Assembly (NCBI GenBank): GCA_910586015.1
Contig: CAJUGJ010000002.1
Coordinates: 62,001-126,000 of the forward strand
Origin: an uncultured Lachnospiraceae bacterium
GTDB lineage: Bacteria > Bacillota > Clostridia > Lachnospirales > Lachnospiraceae
Direction: 5' to 3'
Length of the DNA: 64,000 nt
The notes below the pieces were generated by a model. That model saw nothing but the letters and a program-made list of their open reading frames with translations, did not search any database and was not told the DNA's origin. The translations under genes and the position numbers were made by a program. Below, piece after piece: positions 16,921-26,326 of the stretch (the stretch's first letter is position 1; every line of letters starts with the position of its first letter).

Positions 16921-18603
16921 TTATCTTTTCCTTAACTGGAATTTATTTATCATATCATCTAATTCTCTTGTCTCATTACTTTGAGCTTCACTGGTTGCTG
17001 CCGTTTGTTGCGAAGCCGCAGAGTTTCTTTCAACCGTCTGTGCAATTTGATTCAGTCTTAATGTAATTTCTTCCATTTTTTTCACTTTATCTTTTGAAGA
17101 CTGTGTAAGTTTTGCCATTCTATTAAATGTATGCTCTGCTCCTGTTTTTACATCTTCAAGTTCTGCGGAAGTTTGTTCTGCTATCTGTGTTCCTTTTTGA
17201 ATTAAAGCAATGGAATTTTTGATTAAATCTGTAGTAGTATTTGCTGCATCTGCCGAAGCACTTGCCAATTCTTTTACATGCTCTGCCACTACAGCAAAAC
17301 CTCTTCCCGATTGTCCAGCACGAGCTGCTTCAATCGCAGCATTTAATGCTAAAAGATTTGTTTCGGTAGCAATAGAATTAATTGTATTGATAATTCCGCC
17401 AATTTGTTCAGAACTCTGATTAATTTTATAGATTGCTTCTTTTAATGCTTTCATTTGTTCGTCACTTTGTGCTAAAGAATTTTCTGTCTTTTTTGCTACT
17501 TGTGCAGATTCTTCTGCCGCACAAGCATCCTCCATACAGACTTCTTTCATCTGGTTTAGAGTCAATAAAATTTCATTTACTGCATCTGCCTGTTGTTCTG
17601 CTCCTTCTGCTAATTCTTCTGAAGCTACTGCTAATTGGCTTGCTCCTTCTGAAACTTTTTGTGTCGTTCTACTAATTCCATAAAAAGTTTCATTTAGATT
17701 ATCTAAAATTTTTTCAAAGGAAGTACGAATTTCTGATAGCTCTCCAACATAAGTTTCTTTTATTTTTATATCAAACTTCTTATGTGCCATTTCTTCTAAC
17801 ACATATGCGATTTCACGAATAATACTTCGCAAAATATTTTTTGTTTCAATAATTGCTCCTACTAAAACACCAACCTCAGATTCATCTTTTTGTAGTGCAA
17901 AAGGAGCAGAAAAATTTCCGTTAGAGATTGCTTGCATTTGTTCTAAGACTAAAGGTAAAGGAGTAATCAATTCTTTTTTTACAAATGAAACCAAACTAAT
18001 CACAGAAATTACTACAAGTACCACAGAAATACTACAAATAATATTGATAAAAATAGTTATTTTATTTGCCTTTGTAGTTTCATCTGCCATACGAGCTGCT
18101 ATTTCATCAATTAATTTTTGGGTAGTTTCATGAATTATAGTGAAAGAATCTTCATATGCTGTTCCATAAACAGTATCTATTGCTTCTTGTAATTTAGATT
18201 CTAAGACATCTTTCATTGCCTGTTCCTCTAAAGGAACTAAATTATTTGATGTAGAAGAAATTAAATCAATATATCCTTGTTCTTTCTGTGTAATCCCAAT
18301 TCGTTTCATTTCGGTTAAAGCAATGTCTCTATTTTTTTCTTGATTTAGTTCATTATAATAATCATTATAATATTTAATATCTTTCGTAGCCGCATATCCT
18401 CTTACGGCATTCGTAAGATTTTCCGAGCCTTTCTGATATTTTCTTGCAGCTTCTACTAAATTATACTGATCTTCATATTTCTCTCTTATTGATTTATTGC
18501 TAACAACCATGCTAAAAAATAACACTACCAAGATTGCCATTAAAATAATGTTACGAATTCCTATAATTCGTACTTTTTCAGATTGCTTTACCGTTTTTTT
18601 CAT
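16921..18603 (-). CDS. methyl-accepting chemotaxis protein
   Basis: Membrane chemoreceptor of 560 residues. A first membrane segment (IIGIRNIILMAILVVLFFSM) leads into a ~150-residue helical sensor of the four-helix-bundle type, with no Cache-like motif. A second segment (ITIFINIICSISVVLVVISV) is followed by a HAMP-like linker. The signalling domain has the conserved hairpin tip ETNLLALNAAIEAARAGQSG and RGFAVVAEHVKELA. It ends without a CheR-docking pentapeptide. The start is supported by AGGAGG at the right distance and by a promoter at 18659-18687. No chemotaxis genes adjoin it; the ligand is unknown. Confidence 0.93.
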   Translation of the reverse strand: MKKTVKQSEKVRIIGIRNIILMAILVVLFFSMVVSNKSIREKYEDQYNLVEAARKYQKGSENLTNAVRGYAATKDIKYYNDYYNELNQEKNRDIALTEMKRIGITQKEQGYIDLISSTSNNLVPLEEQAMKDVLESKLQEAIDTVYGTAYEDSFTIIHETTQKLIDEIAARMADETTKANKITIFINIICSISVVLVVISVISLVSFVKKELITPLPLVLEQMQAISNGNFSAPFALQKDESEVGVLVGAIIETKNILRSIIREIAYVLEEMAHKKFDIKIKETYVGELSEIRTSFEKILDNLNETFYGISRTTQKVSEGASQLAVASEELAEGAEQQADAVNEILLTLNQMKEVCMEDACAAEESAQVAKKTENSLAQSDEQMKALKEAIYKINQSSEQIGGIINTINSIATETNLLALNAAIEAARAGQSGRGFAVVAEHVKELASASADAANTTTDLIKNSIALIQKGTQIAEQTSAELEDVKTGAEHTFNRMAKLTQSSKDKVKKMEEITLRLNQIAQTVERNSAASQQTAATSEAQSNETRELDDMINKFQLRKR

Positions 18604-18658
18604 TGGATTCCTCCTATAACTTTTGCATAGTTTTATGACTTTTTCTTTATTTATTTTT

Positions 18659-18687
18659 ATTCTAACACATTTTTTCTAAATTGTAAA
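18659..18687 (-). promoter_or_regulatory. predicted promoter of the chemoreceptor gene
   Basis: On the minus strand TTTACA (18682-18687), 17-base spacer, TAGAAT (18659-18664). Five of six bases match at each box. It looks like a vegetative promoter rather than the sigma-28 type common for chemotaxis genes. Confidence 0.6.
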
Positions 18688-18733
18688 GAAATCTCACACA
18701 AATGGCAATCTCAGTTCTTTCTATATCTTGTAA

Positions 18734-19636
18734 CTATTTCCATGAAAATTGACAGGGAGTTCGATTATCTACTGTATCAAATATATATCCTGCTTCTTTT
18801 ATTTCTGAAATAATTTCTGGAAGTAAAGAAACTGTCAAAGAATTCTTTTCTGAATCGTGCATTAAAACAACAGGATAGTGAAATCTATTATAATCTTTTC
18901 GAATGTTTTTCATAATGGAATAAGCAGTTGGCTTTCCAACTGAATCCTCAGCACTTACATTCCAATCATAAAAAGTAAATCCTCGACGTTCCATTTCAAT
19001 AATTACTTCCTGTTTTATCTTTTTAACAAAAGAATTTGTACTTCCACCCGGAAATCTGAAAATATTCGGTTTTATTCCTGTAATTTCATAAATTAATTGA
19101 TATAATTTATCATAATCTTCTAAAAAAGATTCTACAGAAGAATATAACTTTTTATAGTTATGGGAATACGTATGTAGACCAATTGTATGTCCATCTTCTA
19201 CCATCTGTTTTAAACACTCTTTTCCCTTTTCGGTTATAGTTTCTCCCACAATAAAAAAGGTCGCCTTAATATTTGCTTTATCTAAAATGTCCAAAACTTC
19301 ACAGGTACGATTACTTGGACCATCATCAAATGTTAAATAGGCAGTTTTAGGGCCATCTTCCTTCATTGTCGTTACTTCTAGTGGTTCTGCATATAAATTT
19401 GGATAAAGAGAAGTATATGCTGGCAAATTATTGCTGGGATTTTCACTTATCTCTTTTACTGCTTCATTTTCTAGGCTTACAAAAACTTCTAAATCATCTT
19501 CCCATCCTATTATACTTTGCTGCTTTAATGGCTCTGTTTCTTTTTCTTTACTCTGTATAAACAAAAGACGCCCGATTAAAATAACAAGTAAAAGGCACAT
19601 CCCTATTTTCAAACCATGCAATTTTTTCTGGTTCAT
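18734..19636 (-). CDS. membrane-anchored polysaccharide deacetylase (NodB family)
   Basis: Predicted extracytoplasmic deacetylase of 300 residues, held by an N-terminal membrane segment (IGMCLLLVILIGRLLFI). The NodB domain starts near residue 95 with TAYLTFDDGPS, where the first Asp is the likely base and the second binds metal; HTIGLHTYSH supplies the two metal-binding His. FRFPGGSTN and VLMHDSEKNS complete motifs 3 and 5. Likely substrates are N-acetylated wall polymers such as peptidoglycan or a secondary polysaccharide; the family cannot be resolved further. The start is the ATG at 19636 with AAGGTG upstream. Confidence 0.88.
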   Translation of the reverse strand: MNQKKLHGLKIGMCLLLVILIGRLLFIQSKEKETEPLKQQSIIGWEDDLEVFVSLENEAVKEISENPSNNLPAYTSLYPNLYAEPLEVTTMKEDGPKTAYLTFDDGPSNRTCEVLDILDKANIKATFFIVGETITEKGKECLKQMVEDGHTIGLHTYSHNYKKLYSSVESFLEDYDKLYQLIYEITGIKPNIFRFPGGSTNSFVKKIKQEVIIEMERRGFTFYDWNVSAEDSVGKPTAYSIMKNIRKDYNRFHYPVVLMHDSEKNSLTVSLLPEIISEIKEAGYIFDTVDNRTPCQFSWK

Positions 19637-19715
19637 CCTACACCTTCGTAGTTTTACTGTTTTAATAAAAATGTATGCGACACGCCTTTTGTTATTCCGT
19701 TTCTATCATAGAAAT

Positions 19716-19748
19716 GCCACAGAACTTTATTTCAATTTGTTCTGTGGC
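19716..19748. terminator. hairpin downstream of ilvE
   Basis: GCCACAGAAC (19716-19725) and GTTCTGTGGC (19739-19748) form a perfect 10-base stem just beyond the ilvE stop. On the ilvE strand it is followed only by ATTTCTA, a weak U-tract, so terminator function is uncertain. Confidence 0.5.
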
Positions 19749-19758
19749 AATAATTTTT

Positions 19759-20829
19759 CTATTTTACTTCTGTTATCCAACCTCTTATATCAGGGATTCT
19801 CCCAAGTTGAATTCCTGTTACAGTATCATATAGCTTTTGACTTAATTCTCCAATCCCTCCGTCTTGAATTTGAATTACATGATCTTGAAATCTCAAATGT
19901 CCAACAGGAGAAATCACTGCTGCTGTTCCAGTTCCAAAAACTTCTTCCATATCTCCATTTTTACTTGCTTCGTATAATTCCTCTACAGAAATACGACGTT
20001 CTTCTACAGGAAGTCCCCATTCTTTACATAAAGCAATAACAGAATTTCTTGTAATTCCCGGAAGAATACTTCCATTTAACATTGGAGTTAAAACAGTTCC
20101 ACGGATCTTAAAGAAAATATTCATTGCACCTACTTCTTCAATATACTTTCTCTCTACTCCATCTAACCAAAGTACTTGAGAATATCCTTCTTCATGAGCC
20201 TTTAACTGAGCTGCCATCGATGCTACATAATTTCCACCTGTCTTTGCTTCTCCAATTCCTCCACGAACTGCACGCACATAGTCATCTTCAATCCAAATCT
20301 TTACTGGATTTAGACCTTCTGGATAATATGCTCCAACTGGAGAAAGAATAATCATAAATAAATAAGTATCTGATGGACGAACCCCAAGGAATGGATCTGT
20401 TGCAATAATAAATGGTCGAATATAAAGGGATGTTTCCTTACGGTTTGGAATCCAAGCAGCATCTATTTTTACTAATTCTTTCACTGCCTGTACAAAATCT
20501 TCTTCTGGAATCTTTGGAATACAAAGACGTTCATTTGTATGATTAGTTCGCTTTGCATTCATATCTGGGCGAAACAGTAAAATTCTTCCGTCATCAGCAC
20601 GATATGCTTTTAATCCTTCAAACATCTCCTGTCCATAGTGAAAAACCATTGCAGAAGGTTCTAATACAACTGGTTGATAAGGAACAATTCTTGGATCATG
20701 CCATCCCTTTCCTGTTTCATAGTTCATAATAAACATATGATCTGTAAAAATCGTTCCAAATTTTAATGGATTTTCTGGTTCTGGAAGTGGTTTTGGATTT
20801 ATTGTCTTTTCTACTCTAATCGCTAACAT
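19759..20829 (-). CDS. ilvE: branched-chain amino acid aminotransferase
   Basis: Pyridoxal-phosphate aminotransferase that exchanges amino groups between leucine, isoleucine or valine and 2-oxoglutarate. At 356 residues it matches the longer BCAT type (fold type IV). GQEMFEGLKAYR and the Schiff-base lysine region GEAKTGGNYVAS are present, followed by EVGAMNIFF, GSILPGITRNSVI and the cofactor-phosphate loop EVFGTGTAAVISPVG. It stands alone, flanked by the deacetylase gene downstream and nrdD upstream, each separated by a hairpin. The ATG at 20829 follows AGAGGGAG. Confidence 0.95.
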   Translation of the reverse strand: MLAIRVEKTINPKPLPEPENPLKFGTIFTDHMFIMNYETGKGWHDPRIVPYQPVVLEPSAMVFHYGQEMFEGLKAYRADDGRILLFRPDMNAKRTNHTNERLCIPKIPEEDFVQAVKELVKIDAAWIPNRKETSLYIRPFIIATDPFLGVRPSDTYLFMIILSPVGAYYPEGLNPVKIWIEDDYVRAVRGGIGEAKTGGNYVASMAAQLKAHEEGYSQVLWLDGVERKYIEEVGAMNIFFKIRGTVLTPMLNGSILPGITRNSVIALCKEWGLPVEERRISVEELYEASKNGDMEEVFGTGTAAVISPVGHLRFQDHVIQIQDGGIGELSQKLYDTVTGIQLGRIPDIRGWITEVK

Positions 20830-20908
20830 AGATTCTCCCTCTTTCTGTAATGTTTCATATATCTTAGTCCTATATCAACGATTTTTCAAGTATTTTTTTT
20901 GTAAACCA

Positions 20909-20944
20909 AAAAAAGGATCTGTCTATTATTTAGACAGATCCTTT
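20909..20944 (-). terminator. nrdD terminator
   Basis: AAAGGATCTGTCTA (20912-20925) pairs perfectly with TAGACAGATCCTTT (20931-20944), and on the minus strand the stem is followed by a run of T. It lies between nrdD and ilvE, so each has its own transcript. Confidence 0.9.
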
Positions 20945-20978
20945 GATTACAAGTTTTTAAGATATTATTTATTTGTTG

Positions 20979-23375
20979 CTAATTTATATATAGTAATGCC
21001 TCTGAACGATTCCTTTCTGCAAACAGACGAATATCAGAAACATTGGCATATTTTTGAACTTCCCCGTTTTGTCTTACAATCAGAGTTGGTGCCTGCATAA
21101 TTCCATAAGCCATTGCACGTTCTGACTGTTCTTCTGCATCTACAGTCAGATAAGAAATTCCGTTTAGATATTGTTTTGCAAGTCTACAATTTGGACAGGT
21201 CTTTGTGGTAAATAAGTAAAGTCCATCTTCTTCTGATCCCAAATCCAATGTAATTGGTTCTTTTTCAATCACAGATTCTTTCTGCTGTTTCTGGAAGCAT
21301 TTCATAGCATCCACTTCATACTCTTTCCGGTTTTTAAACTCTTGAATCTTTCCTAAATTCCAATTTTTAATTGGACGATAATAACCTGTAATTCTACTGT
21401 AAACTTCTGTTTCCTCTCCACATTCTGGACAAGTCATTTGTTCTCCAGTTAAATATCCATGTGTTCTACAGATAGAATAGGTTGGAGAAAGTGTATAATA
21501 TGGCAAACTATAATTTTCTGCAATAGTATGTACCAATTTAGCTGCTGCTTGCCAGTCTGGAAGTTTTTCTCCTAAAAAGGCATGAAATACCGTTCCCGAA
21601 GTATATAATGTCTGTAACTGATCTTGAATATCTAAAGCTGCAAAAATATCCTCTGTATAATCCACTGGCAAATGAGAACTATTTGTATAATACGGAGTAT
21701 CCCCTTCGTTTCCCGCAGTAATAATATCTGGAAAACGTTCTTTATCATGTTTTGCAAACCGATAAGTAGTAGATTCTGCAGGTGTTGCTTCCAGATTATA
21801 AAGATCTCCATATTGTACTTGATATTGACTTAAACGTTCACGCATATGATTTAAGACTTTAACAGAAAATTCCTGTACCTCTTTGTCTATCATATCCTTA
21901 CGAATCCATTTGGCATTCTTTCCAGCCTCATTCATTCCAATTAACCCAATCGTTGAAAAATGATTATTAAAACTTCCAAGATATCGTTTTGTATAAGGAT
22001 ATAATCCTTCCTCTAATAATTTGCTGATTACATCCCGCTTTACTTTTAAAGAACGGGCAGCAACATCCATCATACGATCTAAACGTTTAAAAAATTCTTT
22101 TTCATCTGCTGAAAGATAGGCGATTCTTGGCATATTGATAGTAACTACACCTACAGAACCTGTACTTTCTCCACTTCCAAAAAATCCTCCCATCTTTTTT
22201 CTGAGTTCACGTAAATCAAGGCGAAGACGACAACACATAGAACGTACATCACTTGGCTGCATATCACTGTTGATATAGTTTGAAAAATAAGGGGTTCCAT
22301 ATTTTGCAGTCATTTCAAATAACAGGCGATTATTTTCTGTATCTGACCAGTCAAAATCCTTTGTGATTGAATAGGTTGGAATTGGATACTGGAATCCCCT
22401 TCCATTTGCATCTCCTTCAATCATAATTTCAATAAATGCCTTATTGATCATATCCATTTCTTTTTTGCAATCTTTATATTTAAAATCTACTTCTTTTCCG
22501 CCAATAATACAGTTTTGTTCTGCTAAATCGGCAGGTACTGTCCAATCTAGGGTAATATTAGAAAATGGAGCTTGTGTTCCCCAGCGACTTGGTGTATTTA
22601 CTCCATAAATAAAGCATTGAATACATTGTTTTACTTCGTGATAATTGAGATGATCTACTTTTACAAACGGAGCTAAATAGGTATCAAATGAAGAAAATGC
22701 CTGTGCACCAGCCCATTCATTCTGCATAATTCCCAAGAAATTAACCATCTGATTGCAAAGTGTAGATAAATGTCTTGCTGGAGCAGAAGTAATTTTTCCG
22801 GGAATTCCACCTAATCCTTCTTTAATTAACTGTTTTAATGACCATCCAGCACAATATCCTGTCAGCATAGAAAGATCATGAATATGGATGTCCCCATTGC
22901 GATGGGCAGAAGCAACCTCATCGTCATAAATTTCGGATAACCAGTAATTTGCTGTAATTGAGCCAGAATTATGTAAAATTAATCCTCCTACAGAATAGGT
23001 TACTGTAGAATTCTCCTTAACTCTCCAGTCCTCTTCTTTCACGTAACTATTGACAATCTCTTTATAGTCTAAAATAGTTGATTTCATATTTCGTATCTTT
23101 TCCCGATTTTTTCGGTAAAGAATATATGCTTTTGCAACGTCTGTATATCCGGACTGTTCTAATGTATGTTCTACACTATCCTGAATATCTTCTACAGAAA
23201 TTTTTCCGTTTTTAGCTTTGGACTGAAAATCTGAAGTTACGCGTAATGCCAACAGATTAATAATATCCTCATTATATAATTTTTCCGTTGCATTAAAAGC
23301 CTTTGAAATCGCATTCGTTATCTTTTGTAAATTAAATTCCGCAATTTCTCCATCTCGTTTGATTACTTCCATCAT
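20979..23375 (-). CDS. nrdD: anaerobic ribonucleoside-triphosphate reductase with C-terminal glutaredoxin-like domain
   Basis: Glycyl-radical (class III) reductase making deoxynucleotides without oxygen; 798 residues. The N-terminal ATP-cone is MMEVIKRDGEIAEFN. The catalytic barrel has TLCNQMVNFLGIMQNEW and MCCRLRLDL. The zinc site combines CRTHGYLTGEQMTCPECG, and the radical glycine is in YSRITGYYRPIKNWN. After that (~residue 725 on) there is an added thioredoxin/glutaredoxin-like module, LFTTKTCPNCRLAKQYL with a CPNC active site, then APTLIV with the cis-proline. The fusion could supply reductant. No nrdG activase gene is adjacent. Two ATGs (23375, 23372) follow GAGG; the first is used. Confidence 0.96.
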   Translation of the reverse strand: MMEVIKRDGEIAEFNLQKITNAISKAFNATEKLYNEDIINLLALRVTSDFQSKAKNGKISVEDIQDSVEHTLEQSGYTDVAKAYILYRKNREKIRNMKSTILDYKEIVNSYVKEEDWRVKENSTVTYSVGGLILHNSGSITANYWLSEIYDDEVASAHRNGDIHIHDLSMLTGYCAGWSLKQLIKEGLGGIPGKITSAPARHLSTLCNQMVNFLGIMQNEWAGAQAFSSFDTYLAPFVKVDHLNYHEVKQCIQCFIYGVNTPSRWGTQAPFSNITLDWTVPADLAEQNCIIGGKEVDFKYKDCKKEMDMINKAFIEIMIEGDANGRGFQYPIPTYSITKDFDWSDTENNRLLFEMTAKYGTPYFSNYINSDMQPSDVRSMCCRLRLDLRELRKKMGGFFGSGESTGSVGVVTINMPRIAYLSADEKEFFKRLDRMMDVAARSLKVKRDVISKLLEEGLYPYTKRYLGSFNNHFSTIGLIGMNEAGKNAKWIRKDMIDKEVQEFSVKVLNHMRERLSQYQVQYGDLYNLEATPAESTTYRFAKHDKERFPDIITAGNEGDTPYYTNSSHLPVDYTEDIFAALDIQDQLQTLYTSGTVFHAFLGEKLPDWQAAAKLVHTIAENYSLPYYTLSPTYSICRTHGYLTGEQMTCPECGEETEVYSRITGYYRPIKNWNLGKIQEFKNRKEYEVDAMKCFQKQQKESVIEKEPITLDLGSEEDGLYLFTTKTCPNCRLAKQYLNGISYLTVDAEEQSERAMAYGIMQAPTLIVRQNGEVQKYANVSDIRLFAERNRSEALLYIN

Positions 23376-23394
23376 ATCAACCTCGATTCCGGAA

Positions 23395-23442
23395 CTGTCG
23401 TATGGAGGAAATATGTTCCATTCTCAGTACGACAGCTCCATA
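23395..23442 (-). promoter_or_regulatory. two overlapping inverted repeats in the nrdD leader
   Basis: CTGTCGTA (23395-23402) complements TACGACAG (23428-23435), and TATGGAG (23401-23407) complements CTCCATA (23436-23442). The four arms interleave, so the two helices are alternatives rather than one stem. They lie between the predicted start of transcription near 23452 and the nrdD ribosome binding site. This could be a two-state leader structure; no known riboswitch was recognised. Confidence 0.4.
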
Positions 23443-23458
23443 AATTTATTACGTTATG

Positions 23459-23487
23459 ATTGTATCAGAAAAGAAGTCATTCGTCAA
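23459..23487 (-). promoter_or_regulatory. predicted nrdD promoter
   Basis: On the minus strand TTGACG (23482-23487), 17-base spacer, TACAAT (23459-23464). Each box matches consensus at five of six bases. NrdR-like boxes lie seven bases upstream. Confidence 0.7.
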
Positions 23488-23493
23488 CTAAAA

Positions 23494-23540
23494 CTACTAG
23501 ATATATTGCATATATTTAATTTTACCACTATATGTTGTGT
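23494..23540. promoter_or_regulatory. pair of NrdR-box-like sites upstream of nrdD
   Basis: CCACTATATGTTGTGT (23525-23540) matches the NrdR-box consensus ACACWATATATWGTGT at 14 of 16 positions. CTACTAGATATATTGC (23494-23509) matches at about 11. Their centres are 31 bp apart, the three-turn spacing known for NrdR box pairs. NrdR represses ribonucleotide reductase genes, so this fits the gene next to it. The nrdR gene is not in the window. Confidence 0.7.
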
Positions 23541-23779
23541 AAAGCTGTCCTATATCTTATAAACTCTTTGAACTGATTTCAGACGATATAAATGGTTTTT
23601 GTCTAATGCGTTTCAACTTAAATTACTCTTAGATTAATAACGGTAAACAAAAAAAAATCATGAAAAATAGATCTTAATTTTTCCAATTTTCTTATTGAAA
23701 ACCTGTCATTTTATCAAAAAAGTCTCGATTTTTATATCTTTCGCCTTTGATACAAATAGATATTCAATAAAATTTTCAC
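23541..23779. other. A+T-rich gap with no recognised feature
   Basis: Between the NrdR-like boxes and the hflX stop no open frame, RNA gene or strong terminator was seen. A weak TATCAAA/TTTGATA complementarity lies near the hflX end. Confidence 0.4.
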
Positions 23780-25021
23780 TTACAGAGAACTTAAATCTTT
23801 TGGAACATAGGCACGTACAAAAATTCCGTCTTCTCGATATTCTTCTGTTAAGAGTTGTCCAAATTTTCTGATTTTAGAAAGTTTTGCTGTATCAGTATAT
23901 GGAATAATCCACTCTACCAACTGCTTTTGTTCTTGTAATACCTTTGAAAAGAGTTCTAATAGCTGTAAAATTCCCTCTCCTGTTTTAGCAGACAATTTCA
24001 CAACATAATCTGCCTTAAAATCTCTTATGATTGGATTTTCTGAAACAAGATCTTGTTTATTAAAAATTGTAATAATAGTTTTGTTTTTAATTTCTAACTG
24101 TCTTAATGTTTCATAGACAACGTGCATTTGTAAATCTAAATTAGGATTGGATAAATCTACTACATGAAGAATGAAATCTGCATACTTTGCTTCTTCTAAT
24201 GTTGAACGAAAAGCATCAATTAAATGGTGCGGAAGTTTTTGAATAAATCCTACTGTATCTGTTAAAAGAAGTTGTTGTCCATTTTCTAGCGTAAGATTGC
24301 GTGTTGTTGGATCTAATGTAGCAAATAACTTATTCTCTTCTAAAACTCCTGCTTTAGTCAGCCGATTTAAGAGAGTAGATTTTCCAGCATTCGTATATCC
24401 TACAATCGCCGCCACAGGAATTTGATTTTTCTCTCTTAATGCTCTTGCAACCTTTCTACTGCGTTTTACTTGTTCTAATTCTTTATTTAATTGAGAAATT
24501 CTATTGCGGATTAATCTTCGATCCATCTCTAACTTTTTTTCTCCCGGTCCTCTTGTTCCAATTCCTCCTCCTAATCTCGATAAAGCTATTCCCATTCCAA
24601 TCAGTCTTGTAGATTGATATTTTAACTGGGCTAATTCTACTTGAATTTTTCCTTCTTTTGTTACTGCATGTTGTGCAAAAATATCTAAAATCAGCATAGT
24701 TCGATCCATTACTTTCATTTGTAATGCAATTTCTAAATTTTTCATCTGAGCAGGAGAAAGTTCATCATCACAAATGATACCCGTTGCATGGTTTTCGGCG
24801 GCAAGTGCTGCTACTTCCTCTATTTTTCCACTTCCAATATAAGTTCCGGGATGAATTTTTTCTCTATTTTGAATCACCATTCCTACACTTTCTGCTCCAG
24901 CAGTCTGTACTAATTCTGCTAATTCCTCCAATGACTCTTTTGTAGCATCCTGTTCATTTAGTGCTACTCCAACTAAAATGACACGTTCTATTTCTTCTTT
25001 GATTTCAATTAATTCTGCCAT
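23780..25021 (-). CDS. hflX: ribosome-associated GTPase HflX
   Basis: GTPase that binds the 50S subunit and splits or rescues stalled ribosomes; 413 residues from the chosen start. The N-terminal HflX domain includes HPGTYIGSGKIEEV and DDELSPAQMKNLE, followed by the family-specific SRLGGGIGTRGPGEKKLEMD. The G domain has G1 GYTNAGKS, G3 DTVGFI and G4 NKQD. The ATG at 25021 follows AGAGAGGAACT; an upstream TTG at 25051 would overlap the TPR gene and lacks a binding site. It lies 26 bases after the TPR lipoprotein gene, probably co-transcribed. Confidence 0.94.
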   Translation of the reverse strand: MAELIEIKEEIERVILVGVALNEQDATKESLEELAELVQTAGAESVGMVIQNREKIHPGTYIGSGKIEEVAALAAENHATGIICDDELSPAQMKNLEIALQMKVMDRTMLILDIFAQHAVTKEGKIQVELAQLKYQSTRLIGMGIALSRLGGGIGTRGPGEKKLEMDRRLIRNRISQLNKELEQVKRSRKVARALREKNQIPVAAIVGYTNAGKSTLLNRLTKAGVLEENKLFATLDPTTRNLTLENGQQLLLTDTVGFIQKLPHHLIDAFRSTLEEAKYADFILHVVDLSNPNLDLQMHVVYETLRQLEIKNKTIITIFNKQDLVSENPIIRDFKADYVVKLSAKTGEGILQLLELFSKVLQEQKQLVEWIIPYTDTAKLSKIRKFGQLLTEEYREDGIFVRAYVPKDLSSL

Positions 25022-25047
25022 AGTTCCTCTCTTTCTTATTGATAAAC

Positions 25048-26247
25048 TCAATTAGAAGTGTCGTCACTTTCTTTTACACGGGTTTTTAAAAAAACAATAT
25101 CATTTTTTGCCTGATCATCATCTGGATAGATCACTAAATATCGCTCCATCTTATCGAGAGCCTCTTCAAAATTCCCCATATATTCCAAATAAGCAACTTC
25201 ATTTCTTGCTAATTCCTGACGGATTGAGGCATCACTTAATATCTTTGCCTTTTCTAAATATTCTCCTGCTGCATCTAGATCCCTTAATTGTAAACAGCAC
25301 ACTAATAACTGATTATACATCGTAGCTGTTCCCGGACGTCCACTAGAGATATATTCTTCCAGTAACGTCTTTGCCGTTTTAAAATCTCCTTCCTCTAAAG
25401 CTAATTCTCCTAAAAAATATTTTGCCTGAACAAATCCTTTTTCTAAAACCTGTTCAAATTCTATTTTAGCAGATGTTCTATTTCCCTGATAAAAATGTAC
25501 TTGTGCTAGATCAAATAGATCTGCATCACTGTTGACTGGAAGTTCTTCTGCTCTTTTTAATACTTCATTTGCCTCACCCTCTCTTTCTAATTCCTTTAAA
25601 GCAGCAAATTTACCTAAATAAGTTGAAAAATCTTTTGAAGACATAGAAATCGCTTTTTCATAATCTTCTAAACTCTTTTCATATTCTCCTTGTTTTCGAT
25701 ATAAATTTCCTCTCGTTCTATAAAGTCCTGCTGTTTCAATTCCCTCTTTTAATAGTTCCTCATAAATAGCTAATGCCTCTTCTAATCTTCCTAATAATTC
25801 TAATGCACTTGACTGATATAACAATAGATCGGTATTTAATTTCTCCTCCTGTTTAATTGAAAGTGCTTTTTCAAACTGTTCTAGTGCAAGTTCATACTGT
25901 CCATTACAATACTCTACTATTCCAAGTCCTCGATATGCCTTTTTATTATTTCCCTGAACCATATCAATTTCTTTTTCTGAAATTACGCGTTGAAACTGCT
26001 CTTTTGCATGTTCAAACTCTTCTAATTGAATTAGTGTAAACCCATAATCCAAATAAAATTCTGTCTTATCTGGATTTTTTTCAATTGCCTCTTGAAACAG
26101 ATCGGCAGCTGTTTCATATTCCTTTGCCTCATATGCCTCTAATGCTTTTGCATATCTACGGTTAGATGGTTTTAATCCACAACCTCCCAACACAGTTGTC
26201 ATGCCCAATACAAAAATTAAAACCTTCCAGTTCTTTATTTTTTTCAT
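25048..26247 (-). CDS. TPR-repeat lipoprotein
   Basis: Lipoprotein of 399 residues with lipobox VLGG-C23 and tetratricopeptide repeats over almost the whole mature length. Repeats are visible as AKALEAYEAKEYETAADLFQ, GIVEYCNGQYELALEQFEKA, NLYRKQGEYEKSLEDYEKAI, LGELALEEGDFKTAKTLLEE and YMGNFEEALDKMERYLVIYP. Such proteins scaffold protein-protein contacts on the outer face of the membrane; no enzyme motif is present. It sits between a MATE exporter gene (79 bases upstream) and hflX (26 bases downstream). No specific function can be assigned. Confidence 0.85.
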   Translation of the reverse strand: MKKIKNWKVLIFVLGMTTVLGGCGLKPSNRRYAKALEAYEAKEYETAADLFQEAIEKNPDKTEFYLDYGFTLIQLEEFEHAKEQFQRVISEKEIDMVQGNNKKAYRGLGIVEYCNGQYELALEQFEKALSIKQEEKLNTDLLLYQSSALELLGRLEEALAIYEELLKEGIETAGLYRTRGNLYRKQGEYEKSLEDYEKAISMSSKDFSTYLGKFAALKELEREGEANEVLKRAEELPVNSDADLFDLAQVHFYQGNRTSAKIEFEQVLEKGFVQAKYFLGELALEEGDFKTAKTLLEEYISSGRPGTATMYNQLLVCCLQLRDLDAAGEYLEKAKILSDASIRQELARNEVAYLEYMGNFEEALDKMERYLVIYPDDDQAKNDIVFLKTRVKESDDTSN

Positions 26248-26326
26248 ATAACATCTCCCATTTGTTTAATATTTTTCCAATATAAATTTAGTGTATCCGA
26301 TCTGTTCTTCTATTGCAATCTCAATT

